NCBI GenBank assembly: GCA_907163375.1
Contig: CAJQUW010001420.1
Coordinates: 744,001-808,000 of the forward strand
Direction of reading: 5' to 3'
DNA from: Prostheceraeus crozeri
Lineage: Eukaryota; Platyhelminthes; Polycladida; Euryleptidae
DNA length: 64,000 nucleotides
The translations under genes and the position numbers were made by a program. Positions 36,341-46,651 of this stretch are shown here, one piece after another. The stretch's first letter is position 1; the number at the start of each line of letters is the position of its first letter. The notes under the pieces are model-generated. The model was given only the letters and a program-made list of their open reading frames with translations, was not told where the DNA came from and searched no databases.

Positions 36341-36465
36341 TGTAACAAGGCTGAAATAATGAAAGGAACTTCACGATTGTGAGTTGACGTCCTTAGTTGA
36401 CCTCAGTGGAGTGAAGAATATAAAGTATGCTTATTATTGAAAAGTGATCAACTAGTTTGACAGCA
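36341..36465 (+). repeat. 5' LTR of Ty3-type element (125 bp)
   Basis: TGTAACAAGG...TTTGACAGCA, TG...CA ended. It differs from the 3' LTR at 38686-38810 at about four positions. TGGTCCCACCGAGC three bases later is a plausible tRNA primer-binding site. Confidence 0.85.
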
Positions 36466-36467
36466 GT

Positions 36468-36670
36468 TTGGTCCCACCGAGCGGACATGCCCGTGAAATA
36501 TACAATAGCTTACCTGCTGCATCCAAAGTTGACATCGATGTCCTACTCGAGGATCTTCGACGTTTATTGCATACTCCTGAGATGGAAAGATACAATGCTA
36601 TGCAGTTACGTAATAGGAAACAGAAGCTAGGCGAATCGGTCGCCAGTTATGCAGCCGATGACTTTTGATA
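36468..36670 (+). pseudogene. Ty3-type Gag fragment
   Basis: The frame reads PPSGHAREIYNSLPAASKVD, then LLEDLRRLLHTPEMERYNAM and RKQKLGESVASYAAD. Arg-x-Gln/Lys-x-x-x-GES-x-x-x-Tyr-Ala-x-D is typical of Ty3/gypsy Gag capsid regions. It breaks off at 36662, where integrase sequence begins after a stop, so this is a deletion junction. Confidence 0.7.
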
Positions 36671-37735
36671 CTTTTGACTCGAAACCAAAACAAATACATA
36701 GTCGTATTCGCTGATTACTTTACTAAGTGGCCGGAGGCATTTGCGGTACCAGATCAGAAAGCTACAACAATTGCTAAATTATTCGTTGAAAATATAGTTG
36801 CGACCCACGGATGTCCGGAAAGTCTATTATCTGATCGAGGTAGGAATTTCACCTCAGAACTCTTACAAGAGGTGTGCCGTCTGACAAATACGGAAAAAGT
36901 TTTCACCACCTCTTTCCATCCGCAATCGGATGGGCAAGTCGAGAGATTCAATAAGACTTTGATTACTATGCTATCATTCTACACAGTCGCGACCAGAAAG
37001 ACTGGATGTCTTCATCTCATATGTGTTATTTGCCTATAGGGCTGCCAGCCATAGTTCTACAAAGGAGAGTCCATTCTTCTTACTATATGGTCGGATCCTT
37101 TACTCCCTAGTGACCTAGTTCTTAGACTCTCACAGACTCGGCAACTTCAGTAGATGATTATAAGCATAATCTCGCTCGCACTTTATCCGACACCTGGAAA
37201 TTGCAAAGTCCACTATTGAAGCAGCACAAGACAAACAAAAGAAGTACTACGACCGAAAAGTGACGCTCACGGCGGATAAATTAGCAATAGGGGATCGCGT
37301 ATATGTTCACATGCCCGCAAAAACTAAAGGGCTCACCCCTAAATTACAACATAAGTGGAAGGGACCCATGAGAATAACGGAACTGACTGACACCAACTGC
37401 AAAATAATCTCTGTGCGAGAACCGCGCTCTAAACCCATGTGGGTCCACTTGAACAGAGTTAAGATCGATAAATCGGCTGGAATCCCTTTACTCATTAGTA
37501 GTAAGAGCATAAATAATACAAGTAATTATGAAATCTCGGAAACACATGACGGAGACGGTCACATTGTAAGTGACGATGAGGAAGCTGAATTGCTCGAACG
37601 AGCTCAGCGTGTTACGGAAACCGAAAATGACGCGTCGATGGAGACAGAAGACGAGGGTAATCAGATGGCCGCCGGTAATACATGTAATAGCCGTTATCCG
37701 CTCCGAAATAAAAAGGTAGCTTACCCGCGCTAAAC
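36665..37735 (+). pseudogene. Ty3-type integrase fragment
   Basis: The core domain reads NKYIVVFADYFTKWPEAFAV, then LLSDRGRNFTSELL and SDGQVERFNKTLITML, showing the DDE residues (FADYF, SDRG, GQVERF). Stops and frame changes interrupt 37040-37240 (SSTKESPFFLLYGR is still legible). The frame at 37260-37735 gives the C-terminal domain: LAIGDRVYVHMPAKTKGLTP, LQHKWKGPMRITEL, WVHLNRVK. No chromodomain follows; the tail is acidic. It is non-functional as it stands. Confidence 0.88.
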
Positions 37736-38685
37736 CGGCACCGTAATCCACATTATACCCTATCATGCACATGCTCACCCATGATTTTTTTGTTTCAGCG
37801 TAAACTACTACTATCACTACTTAACTATCAATCTTTTGGTGTGATTGCAATGATTAATATGAGCATTCTTTGCTGAATTTGATTGAAATGATTTGATGTT
37901 GAGCTGCATTGGTACGTCATTAATATTCGCATTATGACATCTTATGAGGCTTTGTATTATATTTATATCTCATGATATATTAATACTTCTTGTACAAATC
38001 CTTGGTATTGGTCCTATTATGATCCTGGTATTATCTTTACTATTATGCCATGATATCTTCAGTCTGGAGATTACCGAAACTTATTAAATTGTGCCAGCAA
38101 GTTTGCTTGTCAGAGGTCGAGTTGGGAGACTCTATTTTATTGTATTACTTCGTGTATCTACGCTTCTCGAACCATTCGTGAGCATCAGCATCATCGTACC
38201 TTGCGATGTAATCTTCGGACTCTAATATTGTGTATTTCATGGGGTCAGGAATTTTGTGTACACTTGTATCAGCGTCTGAGTCTCCATTGATGAATGCAGT
38301 CATCTGTCCTTTCTTCTTCGTGTGTTGATCATTATGTTAAGTAATGTTCTTATTTTGTGCCAGTATGTTAACTGCTTCTTGATTAAGTGTTGGCACAGAC
38401 ATCTTTATGTTGCTGATTACTAGACCTCCCTTTTCCCCCATGAATGTACATTGTCATGTTTCTCATTTTGTGAATATCATTTTTGATCTTTAATAACTTA
38501 TGCGGGGGATAACTAGAAGCATGAGCAGCATCTTCGCTTTATTGTATTTCGATCTTCTCTGACGGATGTGTGCCACCTATTTTCGAGATCCTATGGACCT
38601 ACATAAATCCTCCGATTCCCGTGAACTTTATACCCTCGAATTCGTCTCAGGTGTTGGGACAACACCTAATTGAAGGGGTATCATA

Positions 38686-38810
38686 TGTAACAAGGCTGAA
38701 ATAATGAAAGGAACTTCACGATTGTGAGTTGACGTTCTTAGTTGACCTCAGTGGAGTAAAGAATACAAAGTATGCTTATTATTGAAAAGTGGTCAACTAG
38801 TTTGACAGCA
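38686..38810 (+). repeat. 3' LTR of Ty3-type element (125 bp)
   Basis: Same length and ends as 36341-36465, with about four substitutions between them. Confidence 0.85.
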
Positions 38811-39900
38811 GAGTCGCGGGGCGAGAGGAATCGCGGATACATCAAAGATATCTTCATCATAAAAGTCAAGCTGTGACGGGTGGAGTAGGAGACAGCCGGG
38901 ACACACATCAAAAAATAATGGGAATTGAGAATTACAGTGCCTAAACCGAGATGATAAGTATTCCTCGTCACCGAACTGAGTCTTCTATTGTCGCTATCTG
39001 TACGCTGTTCATACTTCTTCTTATCTCCCTCATAGGTAGAATAAACCGAGTATATCTGGACCATTGGTTTTATCTTCATAAAAGCTTAGCAAGGAGATAA
39101 CTACAGGGAAAGGTAGGCGAAAGCTCAGGGTTGCTGGATACGCAATACGGAGTTAGTAGAAAGCAATAGACTATCACAATTCAATAACTGTCATATACGG
39201 GCTAAGTAGCCCGTTATCCAGAGTGCTAGAATATACAGGTTGCAATAGCGTTGCAGACCAAATAGCATCACATGTCAAATTTGTATAATCACAATCTTGG
39301 GTGGCTCACATCGTCAACTTTTCAAAAACGTGCTCGAGTCAAATACAATTGCATTCAAATAGTTTTAAACTGTACTAGATTAATGAAACTAATAGGGCCT
39401 ACTTGAGAAAAATTCTTTCTGATGAAAATACATAAACGCAAGGTTTTGGCTACATTAAAACAAAGGTTCTGATTTTCTGAAAATTTATTTTTTTGTTGAA
39501 ATTTTGGGAAATCCTTTGAAAATAATGATTGAGAGCATAAACAGTTGAAATTATCATAGGAATCATGTTTATTTGTTTACAATAAACAATGTATATGAGC
39601 ATAAAGTTTCCACTCTCTATAGTTGCTGAGAAAAGGCTGATGGTTCAATGTGCCCCACTCTCCCCTACATCAAAAAGGTCGTCAAAGCTCGTCATACAGT
39701 GTTACTATACCATTTCTGGAGGCATCATCAACGCAAGCAAGCATTGATGACGCTCGCACTACCGTGGTTCTGACTTCTGACCCTTGACTTTAACTCATTT
39801 TCTTTTATTTCATTTTGTATGTTGACCTTTTGATCCATCTATAAATGCAACGTACCGCTTACCTTTCGAAAGGCCTCGCGGAATATATTTGAAGATGAAA

Positions 39901-40378
39901 CACTAGGTGACATGCCACGCTCAATCACGCGTATTTCACGCGTGAACCACGCGTAATTACACATGACCCCAAACATCCGTGGCTATGCGGGATATTGCTG
40001 CAATATAAGTTATATGTAAGTTAGTATAGTTGGCAGTCCTGTTATATAGACTTTGCGTCTCATGTGTCTGCATGTATCAGAGTCTAAACAATGTGATAGG
40101 GCCTCAATTTCATACTCAGGGAAGACAGAACATGCTTAGCGGATCATCCGTATGGTTCAAGCGGCAACGCAGACAACCGTAGACGACACGCAAACTATAA
40201 ACACTCTCCCGCGCGTATTCATAAACATTCCCCATGTTTTAACAGAATCAGATCAAGTGATTTCTGACTCTTAGTGCAGCGCGTATGTACGCGGGTAGAA
40301 GAATAGAATGTCCTTAACCACGGATGTTTGGGGTGTTCCGTAATTACGCGAGAATCACGCGTGGCATGTCACCTAGTG
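39901..40378. mobile_element. CACTA-ended MITE, copy 2 (inverted relative to copy 1)
   Basis: CACTAGGTGACATGCCACGC at 39901 and GGCATGTCACCTAGTG ending at 40378, again flanked by AA on both sides. The interior is the reverse complement of 17406-17856 with clear identity (for example AACATTCCCCATGTTTTAAC; GACTTTGCGTCTCATGTGTC) and a few small indels. Confidence 0.85.
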
Positions 40379-41620
40379 AACAGTTGTTTTGTCTCTAACT
40401 CATCTCCAATGGTATCTAACTAGTAACAATAAATGATTACAAATGTTTTCTGTCATCAAGTAATTGCAATTAATTAACTGCTTTCTGTAATTTAATTGAA
40501 ATTCATTACTACTAAGCGATGGATATTTCTCTGCATCAGTCTGTGAATTAGCTGGAGCGATTTCAGCGGCGATGAAACACAGCCATGGTGTCGGAACACA
40601 ACCTCTTCTCATTTTATTTGGCATCAATGAATATTGCAATGACAGCGTACTACTATTCTGCGTCAAAAGTAGATGTGCAACATTCAAATTACCTTTTTAT
40701 CACAAAGCAATCGCGTGCTCCCTGTAATTCTTTTGCACCTTTTAGAACGTTCAGAGTGACAAGGAAGATGCTTGTAGTGACAGTGATAATATGAGTTGAC
40801 AGCTTGGGACTTCTCTATCCTATCTTCAATCTCTGAGTCGTGAGTTCTTGCCATGAAATGACAAATTCATCGCTCTCAAAGTAAGTCTTTTTCAGGGATT
40901 GTCAGTAGTTGATAGCAATTAAATTGCTTTTATCAGTTAAAGTTTTGATTGGCTAGCAAGAAATCAAGCAAAATAAAATTGCAATTTACGAATAATGAAA
41001 TAATTGGGAGTGAAGAAATTTCAGTCTACTTGAACATTTCCGCAATTTTTTGATACTTTGATTGCATAAGCTTGGAACGCAAACGATGGTAATAGGCGGT
41101 GATCTAGGATTAGATACAAATATATTTCTCTTGAAAATTAAATAATTGGAATTTCCACTATGTGTGCACCTTTGATTTTTGAGACATCCTTTTTTTTGCG
41201 AGCTCATGATCTCCTTGGATCTTACACCGTCTATCAATAAAGATCAGTTGAACTGTTCATACCTTACCTCGAATGAACATATCTTTTAGATCTAAAGCAA
41301 GAATTCTTCAATAATCTCTATAATTATTCCATATTTGCTGAGGAGCATGGCAATATTGTAATTACTTCACTGTAAGATTCGGAAAAACCTAATTGAAGGA
41401 TAATAAACAGGATTTGCAATATGAAAATGTGAATTTTTATTTCATATGATCAGTACTGTGGAACCAGAATTTTGCCGGGAATTTCAAGCAACTATCAAGA
41501 GCCGGAACCGACTTGAAATCTCAGCGACTCCACACTCTTGCATGGCATAAATTGTGCTCTTCCTTTAATATCTACATGTATGTTTGATCTTCATCTGATG
41601 CTAATACTAATAGAGTATTT
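40379..41620. other. No gene seen
   Basis: No recognised exon or repeat. The frame at 40400-40687 (minus) is featureless. Confidence 0.55.
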
Positions 41621-42013
41621 GGTACTTCTATTCTTCCCCCCCACATTTTTCAAGCTTTCCAAAATCATCAAAATTCGCCAAAGTTAGTCACATTGGGTTT
41701 AAAATAGACTTGATTCTGTCACTGAGTGACACTACAGCACGACTGAGAAGTCTTGCTTGAACCCTGGGATGAAGGATTGGTCCCTTGGATACTCAGATGG
41801 AATACAAGGTACAGCTGTGATCATGAACTTCGTGTGATTGTTGTCTACAGACAAATGACGAGCAGTTGTCTAATTCTGAAGCTGTAAATGTTCTATAATT
41901 CAGATAAGAGGAGTTTTACACACTCAACGCTATGCCACGTTAGTGAGAACAAGTAGGAGCAGGAGAAGCGGGTGTCAACAACAGAAATGTGGGGGGAAAA
42001 GAATAGAAGTACC
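41621..42013. mobile_element. MITE with GGTACTTCTATTCTTCCCCC ends
   Basis: GGTACTTCTATTCTTCCCCC plus CACATTT at 41621-41647 is mirrored by AAATGTGGGGGG-AAAAGAATAG-AAGTACC at 41985-42013. It is 393 bp and non-coding. Target duplication not found. Confidence 0.7.
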
Positions 42014-42571
42014 GAGCATTTATATGATGAATTAGATAATTAAGTTATCTTTGTAGAATATAGCCAATAGATTAAAAGAAAAATGTTTCTGAGAGTCGAG
42101 AGTCTGCATGGTGGCCTATTTGCACTGTGGGGTAGTTTTCAATAAGTGCGAGCACATGTGGATTTTAGGGTTAGAAATTGTGACGAAGTACTTTGATGCT
42201 TATCGACAGAATACAGCAAATAATTCTTTTTGTTTTTTATATGTTGTGAACTGCTACTGCTATTGTCTCAATTTTTGGGACAAAGTCTCAAAGGACTTTC
42301 GTCAGCATTGAGTGTCCTCTTTACAGTTTAATGAAGAAAGATGAAGAAAGGAACCAACCGCTCTGACATCATTGATAGCGGAGCAGCAATTGCTGTCAAC
42401 CGACCACTGCATCTGCTGAGCATTCATTTGTTGATTTATTGATTCAGTCATTGAGGAATAAAAGCTTTTGTTCTCCATCTATAGTGTGAAGTGTGTGATG
42501 CAGTGTTGTATGCATAGGCCCCCTATGTATTATGATCTGAATTACTGGCATTCAGACATTTGAATTCACAG

Positions 42572-42712
42572 GTTCTATTTTCTCAAACTTTTCACCCTGA
42601 AGTTCATTGCTTCGTAGAAGGTGCTATGGTATGGAGCATCATAAACACTGTGACTCCGATTTCGGAATATGAAAAGAATCTTTGTATTTCCTTCAACATG
42701 TCTATATCACAG
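42572..42712 (+). CDS. Candidate coding exon, gene unknown
   Basis: A 141-bp frame (47 codons, phase 0-0) lies between an acceptor (TTCACAG at 42571) and a donor (CAG|GTACCT at 42713). It reads VLFSQTFHPEVHCFVEGAMV, then WSIINTVTPISEYEKNLCIS and FNMSISQ, with two cysteines and one sequon (NMS). I do not recognise a family. Its phase does not fit a direct splice to the exon at 44546, so it belongs to another exon chain or is spurious. The polypyrimidine tract is weak. Confidence 0.3.
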
Positions 42713-44545
42713 GTACCTTTAATTTTTCAATTAACATGCTTGAATTAATTTATATGAAAGCTTTAATCAAACTACTTGGTAGCAATTTTCAGCAGACATT
42801 TTTATAGCTTTATTTCATGCTGTTGGTACAGACAACTTGTGCTTTTGAAAGGAAGTAAATGCGTCTCTGCTACCCATTAGTCTCGCATTCTATCATGTTT
42901 GTAATTCATAACAAGCAGCAAATAGAAGCTGGCCTATCAATTGTCTAATGTGGCAGATTGTTCCTTTGCAGGGACAGTCAAATAATTTGTCATCGAATAA
43001 TTGAAATAATTGATTGTCAAATCCAAATGATTGTTTGAATTGATAGGTTCAATACTTTAAATATAGCATCATAAAACATAAGCGTGATAATTTTTATTTA
43101 GCAGTAAGCGAACGTTTTATGCCTATGCTTACATGTGCATTACAAGCATCATCACAAACTCTTTACAGGGGTTTAGATAATATTTGCTGTAGCATATTCA
43201 GTGCCATTATTTTAGATAGTTAACATTCAGTGCGCACGTCTTTATAAATGAATTCATGCTCAAATGCAAATTTCGGAACACGTGCTTCATGTTTGAATTT
43301 GTGAAGTCGAAATGCAGGAATAATATTTAATTGATTGCTGTCATCAAATAATTGCAATAAATTAATTTTTTGCTGTAATTAGAATTAACTGATGGTGCAT
43401 ATACAGTCCCAATTAATTCCAATAAACGTCTGATAAACTCTCAATACTTGAACATTTTTTGACTTTTAGCTTCTGTATAATTTCCATAGACTACCGTAGT
43501 GTCTGTAAAAGTTCCCCGAGAAAACGAAATTTAAGTCACAATACCCAACATCCGCGATTTTCTGAAAAAATTGGCCTATCGGGTCGGGAGATTGTTGTAC
43601 CATGATTAAACTTTAAGAGAAGTGATGTTTTCTCTTTTTTCGCACATCAAATTTATTTTGATTATAAAAGATTGCACGTCATTTTAGGCATGAAAGACGC
43701 ACTACAATAAGACCGCATCTTGAAGGATACTGAGAGGAGATGTACAATGACAAATTACTTCTTCATTCACATTTTAATTTCTACCTGACCAAATTATATA
43801 TACGGAGCAAAAAAAAGAAAAAAAATCCTATTTTTCTTACGATCTAATAATGATGTTCAATAAATCCGCTTCATCTGTGTGCATGAATAAATCCAATCTG
43901 TCTTAGAAGACATAAAATATTTGCGTGACATTTTGTCATCAGAGTCAGGACAATAGTGTAACCAGAAGATTTATATTGTCATGTGTAAATGTCAAGTAGT
44001 CAAGCGCATTCGACACTTTCACATTTATTATCATCATAATTTCCTTCTGTGTAAGTCTCGTGAATTCAATCCGTTTTCCGAGGTAGAGTCAGGTAGGTTT
44101 GCAATGAGCTACTGTATTTATATATAAGTGAAAGTCATGGGAAAGAGAGCGAACCGTAAAATCTTAATAGTCTTTATAATTATAATTTTTTAAATTTACG
44201 GTGCCATTGTAGCATTTACAAAGTAATTGAGGCGTTATTCAAACAATACAACTTAAAAGAATTCTTCCTGACGCGTACTGACAGCCCTCAATTTCACTTT
44301 CGAATGATCATATCTGTGGAGGATATCGACGCCAGTCGCACATCATTGCTTGTCTTGTCTACCTCCTGTGAAGTCTCGGACGGCAGTTGCCCCGCACATT
44401 TATGTGATAAGATTAATTATATCTGGTCTTTCTGTCATCTCTAAATGCCTCCTGAAGCTTTAATTGTCTTGTGCGCATCACAAATTCCTTTCGTTTTAAA
44501 GTTGATTTAATAAACCATGAATGAAGCTATTGTTTTCTTTTCCAG
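42713..44545. other. No gene seen
   Basis: AT-rich sequence with no supported exon. A homopurine AAAAAAGAAAAAAAA tract lies near 43808. Confidence 0.5.
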
Positions 44546-46543
44546 CGCGTTGGACCAACCTATCGAAGGTGAAACAGTCATCGCAGCCCCGTTACTGCGC
44601 CGGTTGGGTAATCGTCTTGTCAGTTTTGTCGTTTCTTGCTCTTCTGAGCAGAGGATGTGGAACAGAGGACAAAACATCGGTCTCCCTGCTGTTGGGGATA
44701 CAGGCAGCGGAAGTCGTTCTACTGGCTCCAGCGGATCTACGAGTGATGGAAGCCGCACGGAACGAGCATCGGGCGCGATAAGAGAAGATGAGATCGATTG
44801 GTTGCTTCATAATCGGCGTCCTGTGCAGAAACAAAGGTGTCAAGAGTCCCAGAATGAGGCAAGCTGGTCGAAAACGGTCCGACAGCGACAAGATAATGTT
44901 GCGAACTTTGATGCGAGTACTTGGACGGCTCCAAGACGGAGATGTCAGCTAGAAGTTTCACCAGCAGATGCCTGGAAGATGTCAACAAGTGAGCGAAGAA
45001 AGCCGAACGATCAACTGTGGAATTTTGACGACGAACAGAAATTGCGAAATCATCGGGTTAGGTTTTTGGAGCCAAATATTCGCCATGCCACTGGACGAGC
45101 AATCTCAACTCCCCTCAAGCAACATTACTACGATTACCCTCTAGAACAGCAACATTTCGACAATGAAGAGCAGTCTGCTCGTCAGCGTCCCGAAAACTGC
45201 AAGGTGGAAACCTCTCTTCCTCGTATGGACAGCGCAGAATCACGGCAGAGTCATCAAAAATCTCGACACAGAACATTAAGATGCCTACGCCCTCTTCCTT
45301 CCCGCAAGAGAAGTTCTTCTGCTGATCGTGCTATCATGAGAGCTGACCGCCCGACACGACTGGATCCTTTGCCTCCTACACCGATAGAAGGAAGTGTCTC
45401 ACAACGACGTCGTCATAACTCAGATCCATATTTTTCCATGCCTAATTCTCTACAGACCCAGTCGTCAAGCAGTGGAGAAAATTCGATCGAATCTTTAAAG
45501 AGAAACGTTTCTGAGAATGAAAAGATGTACATGAATGATGAGACGAAATATCCAAATTCCGATCATGTTGATCTTCGGCATTATGAAAATGTTGTTCCAC
45601 AGCTACAAATTGGGGCAGACACAGTTTCACAATCCTCAACATTACCTCGAAGTCTTCGAATTTCCAATGAAAGTGATCAGCGAAGCATTCGAATCTCCGA
45701 CGAAAGATACATCAATCCTGGAGGTTTCATTCGAATTTCCGGCGAAAGACAATGTGATTTTAGAACTAATAAAATCTCCGGCGTCAGAGAAAGTGATTCT
45801 CGAACCAATAAAATCCCCAACGTGAGACGTAGTGATTTTCTAACCAATCGAAGGCTCGACGCAGGACATCAGGGTGATTTGCTGCTGAATAACATGATCT
45901 TCGACGAAAGACAAAGAGACTCGCAATCCAATCGAATCTGTGATGAAAGACAAAGAGATTCTCAGGCCAATCGAATCTCCAACGAAATTCATCCCTGTGA
46001 TCTTCAATCATTTTCCGTTCAATCTGTTAAACAGAATCAGGACATCATTGAAGTGCACTCAAATACGCGATTTCGCTCTAGAGAGAGTAAACGAAATCAT
46101 AAACTTCGTCATTGCTTTACAAATCGATCTACAGCGAACCGGCAACAAAATTTCAACCGCTTTACTCGATCTTCAAGTGGTGATAGGATTACCACTATTT
46201 CGACAGATAAAACACGCCGACTTTCCCTGGATTATCAGCATATATATTTACAATCTCTGGATGATGACAGACTTGCTGGTGTTGAGAGGAATAATCACAG
46301 TGGAAAATTTCCATCTGATGATCATTCAGAATGTAAAGATCCAGATGAATTGGTGTCATCTGGGTCAAATCGTCAATGCGACAGACATTCAAATCCAATA
46401 ATCATCCATAGCACAACGCCAAATTTTACACCAGGAAATGCTCAATCCAGAGATAACATATTTCGTCTTCTTCCTGAGTATAGCAGACACATATTCTCTC
46501 GCTCACTCGAAGAAGAACATAAACTTAGAAATCCCATCTTTTT
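44546..46543 (+). CDS. Large exon of a basic, disordered, repeat-bearing protein
   Basis: An open frame of 2 kb (ATG possible at 44517, stop at 46545) in AT-rich DNA is unlikely by chance. TTGTTTTCTTTTCCAG ends at 44545, so the true exon probably begins at 44546 rather than at the ATG, which falls in the pyrimidine tract. The protein is hydrophilic, rich in Arg, Ser, Asn, Asp and Gln, and has no visible enzyme domain. Residues 380-495 (counted from 44517) form about ten degenerate repeats of 11-17 residues (ISGERQCDFRTNK; FDERQRDSQSNR; CDERQRDSQANR). At the end, GTAAGC at 46544 is a good donor. Using it removes the stop, and the phase fits the terminal exon at 56031. I do not recognise the gene. 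Confidence 0.7.
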
Positions 46544-46651
46544 GTAAGCATTTTTTGACATAATTTATCTGGTCCAACCGCTCAAAGTCACTCTGTGATA
46601 ATTTTCACGTGGAAATTTTTACCCTGTAACTCATAAAGGCATAGTTCTTTA

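Larger units (their letters stand above)
36341..38810 (+). mobile_element. Internally deleted Ty3-type LTR retrotransposon
   Basis: Two 125-bp LTRs enclose 2.2 kb. The order is LTR, primer-binding site, short gag, integrase, noncoding 3' region, purine-rich TTGAAGGGG just before the 3' LTR, LTR. Protease, reverse transcriptase and RNase H are missing, so it could move only with help from a complete relative. The LTRs are unusually short for Ty3 elements. I found no matching target duplication at the edges. Confidence 0.88.
34695..39668. mobile_element. Large element bounded by GTAGGGGA...GTGGGGCACATTGAAC inverted repeats
   Basis: The left end is GTAGGGGA-AG-GTGGGGCAC, continuing ATTGAAC (34695-34720). 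The right end, reverse-complemented from 39668, is GTAGGGGA-GA-GTGGGGCAC, continuing ATTGAAC. About 24 of 26 positions agree. Near the left end the same words recur (GGGGCACATTAAACC at 34893; GGGACATTGAACC at 34918). No transposase is inside. The interior holds a hAT-type MITE (35260) and a Ty3 element (36341). No target duplication was confirmed. Confidence 0.65.

Noticed and set aside
34695-39668. Target-site duplication for the GTAGGGGA-ended element
   Set aside because: Flanks AGATATG and ATCAAAA do not match.
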